Origin: CAXTKD01 sp964244885
GTDB lineage: Bacteria; Pseudomonadota; Alphaproteobacteria; Sphingomonadales; Sphingomonadaceae
Reading direction: 5' to 3'
DNA length: 64,000 nucleotides
NCBI GenBank assembly: GCA_964244885.1
Contig: CAXTKD010000005.1
Coordinates: 1-64,000, forward strand
The position numbers and the translations under genes are program-made. The stretch's first letter is position 1, and each line of letters opens with the position of its first letter. This document shows, piece by piece, positions 53,200-61,733 of the stretch. The notes under the pieces were generated by a model. That model ran no database searches. It was not told the DNA's origin and saw only the letters and a list, made by a program, of their open reading frames with translations.

Positions 53200-54663
53200 A
53201 TGGACAGCTTCGATCTGCTCGTCATCGGCGGCGGCATCAACGGCTGCGGCATCGCGCGCGACGCGGCGGGGCGGGGGCTCAAGGTGCTGCTGGTCGAGCA
53301 GGACGACCTCGCCAGCCACACCTCCTCCGCCAGCACCAAGCTGATCCACGGCGGGCTGCGCTACCTCGAATATTACGAGCTCAGGCTGGTGCGCGAATCG
53401 CTGATCGAGCGCGAGCGGCTGCTGAGGCTGGCGCCGCACCTGATCTACCCGATGCGCTTCGTCATGCCGCTGCCCGAGCGCGGGCGACCGGCGTGGATGA
53501 TCCGCCTCGGCCTCTTCCTCTACGACCATATCGGCGGGCGGATGACGCTGCCGGGGTCGCAGGGCGTGTCGCTCGCCGGGCCCTATGGCGCTGGGCTGAA
53601 AGGCGACGGCAAGGGGTTCGTCTATTCGGACTGCTGGGTGGACGACGCGCGGCTGGTCGTGCTGAACGCCATCGGCGCGCGCGAGAAGGGTGCGGTCATC
53701 CGGACGCGGACGAAGCTCGGCGCGGCGCGGCGGGACGGCGACGCCTGGGCGGCGATGATCGAGGCGGAGGGCGCGCGGAGCGAGGTGCGGGCGGGGACGA
53801 TCGTCAACGCGGCCGGGCCGTGGGTCGGGACGGTGCTCGGCGAGGTCGCGGGGGCGGAAGCCGAGCGGCCGCCGCGCCTCGTCAAGGGCAGCCATATCAT
53901 CGTGCCGAGGGCGCTGCCGGGCGAGCACGCCTTCATCCTGCAGAACCCCGATGGCCGGATCGTCTTCGCCATCCCTTACGAGCGCGACTTCACGCTGATT
54001 GGCACGACCGACGTGGCATGGACCGGCGATCCCTCGGCGCCCAGGATCAGCGACGAGGAGGTCGCCTATCTCTGCGAGAGCGTGAACCGCTATCTCGAGA
54101 CGCCGGTCGCGCCGTCGGACGTAGTGCGGAGCTATTCGGGCGTGCGGCCGCTGTTCGACGACGGGCGCGCCGACGCGGCGTCGGTGACGCGCGACTATGT
54201 GCTGAAGCTGGGGACCAAGAGCGGGCCGCAGATCCTGTCGGTGTTCGGCGGCAAGATCACCACCTACCGCAAGCTCGCCGAGCATGCGCTGGCGAAGATC
54301 AAGCCGTTCGTGTGGCCGATGAAGCCCGCGTGGACCGACCGCACGCCGCTGCCGGGCGGCGACCTGCCGGGCGGCGACTTCGCGGCTTTCCTCGCGAGCG
54401 TGCGGGCGCGCTGGCCGTTCCTTGGCGACTTCACCGCGCTCCGCATGGCGCGCGCCTATGGCACAATGATCGAGACCGTCATCGGCGACGGCGACATGGG
54501 CGAGGATTTCGGCGCCGGCCTGACGGCGCGCGAGGTCGATTATCTGGTGGCGCACGAGTGGGCGCGCACCGCCGAGGACATATTGTGGCGGCGCACCAAG
54601 ATCGGAATGCACACGGGCGACGAAACCGCGAAGCGGCTGCGCGCCTATCTTGGGGAGGGGTGA
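53200..54663 (+). CDS. glpD: Aerobic glycerol-3-phosphate dehydrogenase
   Basis: The 487-residue FAD enzyme begins MDSFDLLVIGGGINGCGIAR (dinucleotide fold) and has SSASTKLIHGGLRYLE and FGGKITTYRKLAEHAL, the signatures of membrane-associated GlpD. It oxidises glycerol 3-phosphate to dihydroxyacetone phosphate, delivering electrons to quinone. Its TGA overlaps the glpK ATG by one base (TGATG). No glpF or glpR is in view. A GGGAGG lies 12 nt before the ATG. Confidence 0.95.
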   Translation: MDSFDLLVIGGGINGCGIARDAAGRGLKVLLVEQDDLASHTSSASTKLIHGGLRYLEYYELRLVRESLIERERLLRLAPHLIYPMRFVMPLPERGRPAWMIRLGLFLYDHIGGRMTLPGSQGVSLAGPYGAGLKGDGKGFVYSDCWVDDARLVVLNAIGAREKGAVIRTRTKLGAARRDGDAWAAMIEAEGARSEVRAGTIVNAAGPWVGTVLGEVAGAEAERPPRLVKGSHIIVPRALPGEHAFILQNPDGRIVFAIPYERDFTLIGTTDVAWTGDPSAPRISDEEVAYLCESVNRYLETPVAPSDVVRSYSGVRPLFDDGRADAASVTRDYVLKLGTKSGPQILSVFGGKITTYRKLAEHALAKIKPFVWPMKPAWTDRTPLPGGDLPGGDFAAFLASVRARWPFLGDFTALRMARAYGTMIETVIGDGDMGEDFGAGLTAREVDYLVAHEWARTAEDILWRRTKIGMHTGDETAKRLRAYLGEG

Positions 54664-56156
54664 TGGCAGGGCGGCACATCCTGTCGATCGACCAAGGCAC
54701 GACCTCGACTCGCAGCATCGTCTTCGACGAGGCCGGCGAGCCTGTCGCGACCGCCCAGGCCGAGTTCGCGCAGCATTATCCGGCGGACGGCTGGGTCGAG
54801 CACGATGCCGGGGACATCTGGCGCGACACGCTGGCGACGGCGCGCGGGGCGATCGCCAAGGCGGGGCTGAGCGCGGGTGACATCGCGGCGATCGGAATCA
54901 CCAACCAGCGCGAGACGACGGTGCTGTGGGACCGCGCGACGGGCGAGCCGGTTCACCGCGCGATCGTCTGGCAGGACCGGCGGACCGCCGACGCCTGCGC
55001 TCGCCTCAGGGCCGAGGGGCATGAGGCGCTGGTGCAGGCGAAGACCGGGCTTCTGCTCGACCCCTATTTCTCCGCGACCAAGCTCGCCTGGCTGCTCGAC
55101 AATGTCGAAGGCGCGCGCTCTCGCGCCGAGGCGGGCAAGCTGGCGTTCGGGACGATCGACAGCTTCCTGCTGTGGCGGCTGACCGGCGGCACGGTCCATG
55201 CCACCGACGCCACCAACGCCAGCCGGACGATGCTGTTCGACATCCACGCGCAGCGCTGGTGCCCCGAACTGCTGGCGCTGTTCGGCATTCCCGACGCCGT
55301 TCTGCCGGAGGTGCGCGACAACGCCGGCGCGTTCGGCGACACCGACGCCGCGCTGTTCGGCGCGAGCATTCCCGTGGCCGGGATGGCGGGGGACCAGCAG
55401 GCGGCGCTGGTCGGGCAGGCGTGCTTCGCCGAGGGGTCGGCCAAGGCGACCTACGGCACCGGCTGCTTCATGCTCCTGAACACCGGCGGCACGGCGGTCG
55501 GGCCGAAGACCCGGCTGCTGACGACGGTCGGCTACCGGCTCGGCGGCAAGGTCGCCTACGCGCTCGAAGGCTCGATCTTCGTCGCGGGCGCGGCGGTGAA
55601 ATGGCTGCGCGACGGCCTTGGCCTGATCACCCACGCCTCGGACACCGACGACATGGCGACTCGGGTCGCGGACAACGGCGGGGTGTACATGGTGCCGGCG
55701 TTCGTCGGCCTTGGGGCGCCGCACTGGGATCCGCGCGCCCGGGGGCTGATCGCCGGCCTGACGCTCGGCACCACCGCCGCGCACGTCGCGCGGGCGGCGC
55801 TGGAGGCGGTGGCGTACCAGACCTTCGACCTCGTCGAGGCGATGACGCGCGACGGCGCGGCCAAGCTCGCGGCGCTCCGCGTCGATGGCGGCATGGCGGC
55901 CAACGACTGGCTCTGCCAGTTCCTCGCCGACATCCTCGACACGCCCGTCGAGCGCCCCGCGATGGTCGAGACGACGGCGCTCGGCGCAGCTTTCCTCGCC
56001 GGCATCGGAGTCGGGCTGTGGGACGGGCCGGAGGCCGTGGCGGCGCTGGCCAGGCGAATGGACAGGTTCGAGCCCAGGAGCGACGCGGCGGCGCGGAAGC
56101 GGTTGCTGGGCGGGTGGCGCGAGGCGCTGGGGCGGGCGCTGTCGGCCCGGGGCTGA
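54663..56156 (+). CDS. glpK: Glycerol kinase
   Basis: The 497-residue FGGY kinase starts MAGRHILSIDQGTTSTRS and has the phosphate-binding DQGTTSTRS, the GITNQRETTVLWDRATG motif and AGMAGDQQAALVGQ and YGTGCFMLLNTG. It phosphorylates glycerol, supplying GlpD. The upstream reading frame that continues to 53148 is the glpD region shifted and was excluded. The pair glpD-glpK is translationally coupled by the TGATG overlap. Confidence 0.96.
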   Translation: MAGRHILSIDQGTTSTRSIVFDEAGEPVATAQAEFAQHYPADGWVEHDAGDIWRDTLATARGAIAKAGLSAGDIAAIGITNQRETTVLWDRATGEPVHRAIVWQDRRTADACARLRAEGHEALVQAKTGLLLDPYFSATKLAWLLDNVEGARSRAEAGKLAFGTIDSFLLWRLTGGTVHATDATNASRTMLFDIHAQRWCPELLALFGIPDAVLPEVRDNAGAFGDTDAALFGASIPVAGMAGDQQAALVGQACFAEGSAKATYGTGCFMLLNTGGTAVGPKTRLLTTVGYRLGGKVAYALEGSIFVAGAAVKWLRDGLGLITHASDTDDMATRVADNGGVYMVPAFVGLGAPHWDPRARGLIAGLTLGTTAAHVARAALEAVAYQTFDLVEAMTRDGAAKLAALRVDGGMAANDWLCQFLADILDTPVERPAMVETTALGAAFLAGIGVGLWDGPEAVAALARRMDRFEPRSDAAARKRLLGGWREALGRALSARG

Positions 56157-56182
56157 CCAGGCGACCTTCCAGTCCGCCCCGG

Positions 56183-57340
56183 TCAGGGAGCCGTTCGAAG
56201 CGCCGCGTCGACCATGTCGTGGAACCGCCGGACGCCCTGCTCGAGCCCGCCGACCATCGTCTCGGCGATCGCGCCGCTCGCCAGGCCCTGCTGGCCGAGT
56301 GCTGCGGCGCGGAAGTCCTCGGCGGCGAAGACACCCTTGTCGAGCAACTCGAAGGATCGGCGCCAATGATCCTCGGCCTTCGCACTGGTGGGCTTTTCGG
56401 GGATCAGCATGAAGTCCTCGACGATCGTGCGGTCGGCGGCACGCGGGCAGAGCACCATGACGTTCACATAATCGGGGCTGGCGATGACGATGGTGTTGGG
56501 GAAGAGCTGGTAGGCATAGGTGACGACCGAGCGGAGCGCCGCGAGGTCCTCGGTCCCCGCCGCGCTGACGAAATCGGCGCGGCCGACCGCCGAGCGGACG
56601 TGGCGGCCGATCAGGTCGCCGACATTGACCGAGTCCGCGAAGAACGGGCCGATGGTGGCGCTGTGCAGCCGCTGGACGTGGTAGCTTTCGGAGAAGGCGT
56701 CGACGATCAGCTTCCAGTTGGCCGGCACCTCGTGCGTGGCGCGCGCATAAAGGTGCATGCCGTCCATGCCGAGCGCCTCGAAGTCCGCCGCCAGCGCGCC
56801 AGTGACTTGCGCGAAATCGGGCGCGCTGTCCTTGTCGAGCCCGACCCAGATCAGCCCGCCCGCCTCGGCGCCCGGCAGCGGCACGAGGCCGAGCGCGCCC
56901 TTGTCCATATCGGGGAAACTCTCGGGCCGCGGCAGGCCGACCAGCCGGCCGTCGAGGCCGTAGGCCCAGGCGTGATAGGGGCAGACGAGGCGCGGCGCCT
57001 TCGTCGGCCCCTCCGCCTCGACCAGTCGCGTGCCGCGATGGCGGCAGACGTTGAGGAAAACGCGCGCCGCGCCGCGCCCGTCGCGCGTCACGAGGATCGG
57101 CAGGCCGTAAAGGTCGTGCGTCACCGCCATCCCGGGCTCGGGCAGCAGCGCCGACGGGCAGAGCGCCAGCGGCTCGCGCCGGAAGATCTTCGCCCACTCC
57201 GCGGCGAAGCGCTCGGGCGAGGTGTAGTCGGTGGCGGGAACGGTGGTGACCCGCGCCGCATCCGGCTTGTATGTCGGGATGGCGCGCGCCAGCGCGAGCT
57301 GGCCGGGGGTCGGGCGGCGGGGCGGGGTGATCGCGTCCAT
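56183..57340 (-). CDS. Rieske-type aromatic ring-hydroxylating dioxygenase, alpha subunit
   Basis: The 385-residue protein has the Rieske [2Fe-2S] motif CRHRG (about residue 98) and CPYHAWAYG, and the catalytic mononuclear iron motif DAFSESYHVQRLH. It belongs to the large class of Rieske oxygenases that hydroxylate aromatics, choline or steroids. It has no adjacent beta subunit, ferredoxin or reductase, so substrate and partners are unknown. The start MDAITPPRRP was chosen over a longer ORF. It lies convergent to glpK and divergent to the HNH-like gene. Confidence 0.88.
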   Translation of the reverse strand: MDAITPPRRPTPGQLALARAIPTYKPDAARVTTVPATDYTSPERFAAEWAKIFRREPLALCPSALLPEPGMAVTHDLYGLPILVTRDGRGAARVFLNVCRHRGTRLVEAEGPTKAPRLVCPYHAWAYGLDGRLVGLPRPESFPDMDKGALGLVPLPGAEAGGLIWVGLDKDSAPDFAQVTGALAADFEALGMDGMHLYARATHEVPANWKLIVDAFSESYHVQRLHSATIGPFFADSVNVGDLIGRHVRSAVGRADFVSAAGTEDLAALRSVVTYAYQLFPNTIVIASPDYVNVMVLCPRAADRTIVEDFMLIPEKPTSAKAEDHWRRSFELLDKGVFAAEDFRAAALGQQGLASGAIAETMVGGLEQGVRRFHDMVDAALRTAP

Positions 57341-57455
57341 TAGGCGGATATAACGCAATTCGGCGGGCGGAGCAGGGCGTCGAAGCAGGTATGTTAGGGA
57401 TTCTTGTGTCGGCCTCGCCAACCTATGTAAGTGTTGGTCGAGCTAGAGAGGACAG

Positions 57456-58232
57456 ATGGCTCGTAAAGTTATAGGCCAGTGCTGCATCTGCGGAAACGAG
57501 GGCCAACTCAGTTACGAGCATGTGCCTCCGGAAGGCGCGTTCAACGAACGAACGATACTCGAGGCAGATATTGATTATCTTATTCGAGCTCAATCATTCG
57601 AAGAAGCGCAAAACCCACCGACAAAGCAAAACCAGCGAGGAGCTGGAAGACATAGTCTTTGCATTTCTTGTAACCAGCTAACTGGTGGCTGGTACGTGCC
57701 AGCTTATATCGAATGGGCGAAACAGGGTTGGCAGCACATCTACGGTACGCCCGGGCGCCTAACGAGGCAGCCTTTCGAAATCGAGGTTCTTCCGGTTGGC
57801 AAACAGATACTTGCGATGTTTGCGAGTGCCTGTGGACCTTCCCTTTTCAAAAACTTGCCCGAGTTGCCACGACTCATTTTGAACCGCGAACAGGCGGGTT
57901 CACCTGACTCAATCCGCCTGTTTGCGTATTATATTCATCCAGATTCCTCAGCAGCAAGGCAGTCGGGGATCACATCAAATTTAGATTTGGACGACGGTGG
58001 AAATGCGAAAGTCTACGCGGAGATCGCTTTCTCTCCGTTTGGCTATGTTTTGTCTTTGGGTAATACTGACCCGCCCGATCAACGGCTGGTCGATATTACC
58101 TTTATGCTTCACACACCGGCACGCGAAAGACGGACCTTGCATCTCCCCCTAGCCGTATTGGAGGTGCACACGATGTTACCAGCCGATTTTCGCTCGCTAG
58201 ACCAAGTCGTCGCAGCATATAAAACTGTGTGA
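57456..58232 (+). CDS. Low-GC HNH/treble-clef-like protein of unknown function
   Basis: The 258-residue protein begins with two zinc-type pairs, QCCICG (Cys9, Cys12) and LCISCNQLTGGW, with EHVPPEGAF between them, an HNH-like treble clef in which the usual DH is EH. The remaining 180 residues are unrecognised. GC is visibly lower than in the flanks and codon use is more AT-rich, which suggests recent transfer. GAGAGGA lies 6 nt before the ATG. Its TGA is 2 nt before the ATG of a broken VOC gene. A defence or restriction role is a guess. Confidence 0.65.
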   Translation: MARKVIGQCCICGNEGQLSYEHVPPEGAFNERTILEADIDYLIRAQSFEEAQNPPTKQNQRGAGRHSLCISCNQLTGGWYVPAYIEWAKQGWQHIYGTPGRLTRQPFEIEVLPVGKQILAMFASACGPSLFKNLPELPRLILNREQAGSPDSIRLFAYYIHPDSSAARQSGITSNLDLDDGGNAKVYAEIAFSPFGYVLSLGNTDPPDQRLVDITFMLHTPARERRTLHLPLAVLEVHTMLPADFRSLDQVVAAYKTV

Positions 58233-58234
58233 CC

Positions 58235-58652
58235 ATGCAGCAAGTCTCGGTCATCACTCGGCATCGCCGATCTCGCGCGGTCGAAGCGCTTCTATGTCGA
58301 GGGATTCGGCTGGACGCCGGTGTTCGAGAATGAGGAGATCGTCTTCTATCAGATGAACGGCCTGGTGCTCGGCACCTGGCTGACCTCGGCGCTGGAGAAG
58401 GACAGCAACACGTCCGGTCTGCCGCAGCGCGGTGCGTTTGCGCTGGCGCACAATGTCGGAACGCAGGCCGAGGTTACGCCGCTAATCGACACGCTCGCGG
58501 CGTCTGGCGGCAAATTGCTGCGGCCCGCAGACGCGCCGCCACACGGCGGCTTTCGCGGCTATGTCGCCGATCCCGACGAGCACATGTGGGAGATCGCTTG
58601 GAACCCGGCGTTCAAGATCGACGCCGAGGGGCATGTGACCTTCGGCGTGTGA
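58235..58652 (+). pseudogene. VOC-family protein gene broken by a 2-nt frameshift
   Basis: The start ATG encodes MQQVSVIT and then the frame is lost, whereas the rest of a normal VOC domain (LGIADLARSKRFYVEGFGW, then NEEIVFYQMNGLVLG, then DEHMWEIAWNPAF) reads from position 58257 in another frame. Restoring two bases (CTCT shortened to CT near 58257) would join the two into a VOC protein of about 139 residues. The upstream RBS is also missing because the HNH-like gene ends 2 nt before. A sequencing error is an alternative. A GTG at 58320 could start a truncated product. Confidence 0.75.
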
Positions 58653-58658
58653 TCCTAC

Positions 58659-58792
58659 TCCCTCTCCCGCTTGCGGGTGAGGGACGCCGACCTGAGGGGC
58701 GCGGCGCGAAGCGCGAGCGGCGCCGGACTCAGAGGTTCCCTTCACCCCGCTCGCTGCCGCGAGTCGCCCTCTCCCGCAGGCGGGCGAGGGGA
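58659..58792 (-). repeat. Family B compound palindromic repeat, copy B4
   Basis: About 134 bp, same orientation as B3: CTCCCTCTCCCGCTTGCGGG..., a middle part with CCCCGCTCGCTGCCGCGAG, then GCCCTCTCCCGCAGGCGGG. It starts 6 nt after the stop of the VOC pseudogene, again at a gene 3' end. Confidence 0.9.
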
Positions 58793-58830
58793 GGAAGATC
58801 GCGGGTGACAGGGGCGATGGGGAGGCTAAG

Positions 58831-60156
58831 TTGGCGCGCATGACAACCGCCCCCCTCGGCTGGCGCCGCTCCATCCCCGAAGGCGTCCGGCCCTATACCG
58901 AGGCGGGGCCGGTGGCGGCGCTATTTCTTGGGGTGTCGTCGGGCTTCCCGTATGCGATGATCGGCGCGACGCTGACGACGCGGCTGGCGCAGGACGGGAT
59001 CGACAAGAAGGCGGTGACGGCGTTCACGCTCGCCTTCCTCGTCTACAATCTGAAGTTCCTGTGGGCGTGGATGGTCGATGGCGTGCGGCTGCCGCTGATC
59101 GGGCGGCTGGGGCAGCGGGTGTCGTGGCTGCTGCTGGCGGGCGTGCTCGTCATGGCGGCGGTGGTGAACCTCGCGCTGGTCGATCCGCGCGCCGACCTGA
59201 TCGCGACGGCCTATGCGGCGATCCTCGTCGGCGTGGCGGGCGCGACCTTCGACATCGTGATCGACGCCTATCGGATCGAGGTGCTGACGCCGGAGCAGCT
59301 CGGCACCGGATCGGGCATGTCGCAATATGGCTGGCGGATCGGGTCGACCGCGGCAGGCGCGCTCGCGCTGGTGCTGGCGGGGCGCTACGGCTGGCAGATC
59401 GGCTATCTCGCCTGTGCGAGCTTTGCGCTGCCGGCGATGCTGGTGGGGCTGATCATGGGCGAGCCGGAGCGCCACCGCGATCCGGTGCAGCGCAGCCGGC
59501 TGGGGGCGATCGGGCAGTCGATCGTCGGGCCGCTGGCCGAGTTCTTCGGGCGCAAGGGCGCGCTCCTCGTGCTGCTGTTCATCCTGCTCCACAAGATCGG
59601 CGACACGCTCGCCAATCTCACGTTCCGGCTGCTGTTCGTCGATCTCGGGTTCTCGAACGACGAGATCGCGATCTACGACGTCGGCTTCGGCTTCTGGGCG
59701 TACCTCATCGGCATCTTCGTCGGCGGGGTGATCTACGCCAGGATGGGGCTGAAGCGATCGGTGATGGTCAGCCTGTGGCTGATGGCGGTCTCGAACCTCA
59801 GCTTCGCGGGGCTGGCGGCGCTCGGCCATTCGAACGCCGGCATGGCGGGAGCGATCGGCTTCGAGAATTTCGCCAGCGGCATCGGCGGGGTGACGGTGGT
59901 CGCCTATTTCTCGGCGCTGTCCGACCTGCGGTTCACCGCCTCGCAATATGCGCTGATCTCGGCGGCCGCGTCGGTGGTTGGTCGGTTCCTGACGGGGACG
60001 ACAGCGGGGCGGCTGATCGAGACCTTTGGGTATGTGAACTTCTATCTGCTCACCACCGTGGCGGCGCTTCCCGGTATCCTCGTCTACTGGTGGATGCTGC
60101 GGCGCGGCCTCGTCGACGAAAGTATCGCCGAGGCGGACGTTCGGGATGAGGCCTGA
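58831..60156 (+). CDS. ampG: AmpG-family MFS muropeptide permease
   Basis: The 441-residue membrane protein has about 12 hydrophobic segments and the AmpG hallmarks LFLGVSSGFPYAMIG, FLVYNLKFLWAWMVD and GWRIGSTAAGALAL. AmpG imports GlcNAc-anhydro-muropeptides for cell-wall recycling. The TTG start is chosen because GGAGG lies 5 nt upstream; an ATG three codons later (58840) is possible. It follows repeat B4. A family C repeat separates it from the convergent ubiH-like gene. Confidence 0.9.
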   Translation: MARMTTAPLGWRRSIPEGVRPYTEAGPVAALFLGVSSGFPYAMIGATLTTRLAQDGIDKKAVTAFTLAFLVYNLKFLWAWMVDGVRLPLIGRLGQRVSWLLLAGVLVMAAVVNLALVDPRADLIATAYAAILVGVAGATFDIVIDAYRIEVLTPEQLGTGSGMSQYGWRIGSTAAGALALVLAGRYGWQIGYLACASFALPAMLVGLIMGEPERHRDPVQRSRLGAIGQSIVGPLAEFFGRKGALLVLLFILLHKIGDTLANLTFRLLFVDLGFSNDEIAIYDVGFGFWAYLIGIFVGGVIYARMGLKRSVMVSLWLMAVSNLSFAGLAALGHSNAGMAGAIGFENFASGIGGVTVVAYFSALSDLRFTASQYALISAAASVVGRFLTGTTAGRLIETFGYVNFYLLTTVAALPGILVYWWMLRRGLVDESIAEADVRDEA

Positions 60157-60164
60157 CCCCTTGT

Positions 60165-60194
60165 CTGTCATCCCGGCTTTCGCCGGAATGACGG
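60165..60194. repeat. Family C palindromic repeat, copy C2 (half size)
   Basis: CTGTCATCCCGGC, TTTC, then GCCGGAATGACGG: a single hairpin with the same CTGTCAT/ATGAC ends as C1. It lies between the convergent stops of the AmpG and UbiH-type genes and could be a two-way terminator. Confidence 0.8.
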
Positions 60195-60201
60195 GGTTTT
60201 C

Positions 60202-61407
60202 TTAAACCAGCGCCCCGGTCAGCAGCAGCGGCAGCTCCCCCGTCTCACCGCGTGCTTCGGCCATGAATCGACGGCGCAAGGACGGCACGCGGTTGACCGC
60301 GGCGAGGCCCAGGCGGCGGACGGCGGCGGCGGGGCGGCCGGGGACGCCGAACAGGCGGGTCAGGCTGTCGGTGACGCCGGCGACGAGCGCGTTGTCGAGG
60401 CGGCGCCAGCGCTGGTAGCGCTCCAGCACCTCCGGGCCGCCGAGGTCGAGGCCGAGGCGTGCCGATTCGACCAGCACCTGCGCCAAGGCCGCGACATCGC
60501 GCAGGCCCATATTGAGTCCCTGCCCCGCGATCGGGTGGATGCCGTGGCCGGCGTCGCCGACCAGCGCCAGGCGATCCGCGACATAGCGTTCGGCGTGATG
60601 GAAGCCGAGCGGGTAGGTCGAGCGCGGACCGACGATCCTGAGCGCCCCGAGAAAACCGCCGGTGCGCTTGTCGAGCTCGGCGAGGAAGGCGCGCTCGGGC
60701 AGGCCGAGCGTCGCCTGGGCGGCGTCGGCGCGGACGGTCCAGACGATCGCCGAGCGGTTGCCGGGCTGCATCGGCAGAAGGGCGAACGGGCCGGTCGGGT
60801 AGAACAGCTCGAACGCGACATTGTCGTGAGGGCGCTCGTGCTCGATCATCGTGACGATCGCCGCACCGTCATAATTCCATCTGGCGACACGGATTCCAGC
60901 CGCCTCGCGGAGCGCCGAGCGGCGGCCGTCGGCGGCGACGGCCAGCGGCGCGCGGAGGATCGTGCCGTCGTCGAGCGTCGCGGTGACGCCGCCGGTTTCG
61001 CGCGCCAGGTCGCGAAGCCTGGCGGGGGCGTGGACGCGGACGCCGGGCGCGGCGGCGGCGCGGTCGATGAGCGCGGCGCGCAGGCGGCGGTTCTCGAACA
61101 TCGTGCCGAGCGGGTCGCCCTCGGCCTCGGCGTCGAAGTGCAGCGACAGCGGCGACAGGCCGTCGGTGACGCGGATGGCGCGGATCGGGCAGCCCTCGCC
61201 GGCGATTTCCTCCCAAAGGCCGATCGCCTGGAGCATCTTGCCCGAGGCCGACGCGATGGCGGAGGCGCGGCCGTCGAAGCCGGGCGCGAGGGTCGCCCCG
61301 AGGTCGGCGCTGTCGATGACGTCGACCTCGAGCCCGTGCGCGTCGAGCGCCAGGGCCAGCGTCATCCCGACAAGACCGCCGCCGACGATGATTGCGTCGC
61401 TGTGCAT
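60202..61407 (-). CDS. UbiH/UbiF/VisC/COQ6 family FAD-dependent hydroxylase
   Basis: The ATG (MHSDAIIVGGGLVGMTLA) gives 401 residues. FAD motifs are IIVGGGLVGMTLALAL, GDAGHGIHPIAGQGLN and LALVGDAGH. The family hydroxylates ubiquinone precursors (UbiH, UbiF, UbiI), but the exact position cannot be told. An in-frame start 14 codons earlier is unconserved. It is divergent from the RNA candidate and ftsK. Confidence 0.9.
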   Translation of the reverse strand: MHSDAIIVGGGLVGMTLALALDAHGLEVDVIDSADLGATLAPGFDGRASAIASASGKMLQAIGLWEEIAGEGCPIRAIRVTDGLSPLSLHFDAEAEGDPLGTMFENRRLRAALIDRAAAAPGVRVHAPARLRDLARETGGVTATLDDGTILRAPLAVAADGRRSALREAAGIRVARWNYDGAAIVTMIEHERPHDNVAFELFYPTGPFALLPMQPGNRSAIVWTVRADAAQATLGLPERAFLAELDKRTGGFLGALRIVGPRSTYPLGFHHAERYVADRLALVGDAGHGIHPIAGQGLNMGLRDVAALAQVLVESARLGLDLGGPEVLERYQRWRRLDNALVAGVTDSLTRLFGVPGRPAAAVRRLGLAAVNRVPSLRRRFMAEARGETGELPLLLTGALV

Positions 61408-61569
61408 CAGCCTTTCATAGAAGGCCTCTCGCGGGAGCGAAAGTTGCACGGGCCGGCGCGCTGGAGAAACTTCTGACTAATTTTTAGGCGACGATTCGGT
61501 CCTGCTTATTTGCTAGGCGCGCCAGGCAGGCGGTTTGTCTCGGAAATGTCACTTGGCACGATGTGTGAG

Positions 61570-61665
61570 TGTGCAGGCTCGGGTGGCCCTAGGGCTCCCG
61601 TGCTCGCTCGGGACCACAAGGTCCAATAACTGTCGGCCGGAGGACACAGTCCTCCGGCCGTTTTT
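61570..61665 (+). ncRNA. Candidate small RNA with its own terminator
   Basis: A block of pairings precedes a strong terminator and cannot come from a neighbouring gene: GTGG/CCAC (about 61583-61616) encloses CCCTAGGG and TCCCG/CGGGA; GGACC-ACAA-GGTCC follows (61611-61624); then the terminator. The plus strand has no gene upstream, since the UbiH-type gene is transcribed away, so the transcript must start within the gap. I do not recognise a known family. An ftsK attenuator is the alternative. Confidence 0.5.
61634..61665 (+). terminator. Rho-independent terminator of the RNA candidate
   Basis: CGGCCGGAGGAC, loop ACA, GTCCTCCGGCCG, then TTTTT: a perfect 12-bp stem and T tract on the plus strand only. 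It lies 69 bp before the ftsK ATG. Confidence 0.93.
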
Positions 61666-61706
61666 CCTAGGAGCCATTGACCCCGCCCGCCGAATGATTC
61701 AGGATT

Positions 61707-61719
61707 CTTAACGGTTAAG
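61707..61719. promoter_or_regulatory. 13-bp palindrome near the ftsK start
   Basis: CTTAACGGTTAAG, a perfect palindrome around a central G, 14 bp upstream of the ftsK ATG. TTAACCGT on the minus strand resembles a CtrA half site (TTAACCAT). A regulatory role is only a possibility. Confidence 0.3.
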
Positions 61720-61733
61720 GCCGGGGGATTGAG

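Larger units (their letters stand above)
61408..61733. other. Intergenic stretch of 326 bp upstream of ftsK
   Basis: The gap between the UbiH-type gene and ftsK holds an RNA candidate with a strong terminator (61570-61665) and a 13-bp palindrome next to the ftsK RBS. No ORF of interest is seen elsewhere; the left 150 bp are AT-richer than the flanks and probably hold both promoters. Confidence 0.6.

Noticed and set aside
53148..56156. A 1002-codon open frame spanning glpD and glpK
   Set aside because: Only the part from 54663 encodes glycerol kinase; upstream it is the glpD gene in another frame, a result of the high GC content.
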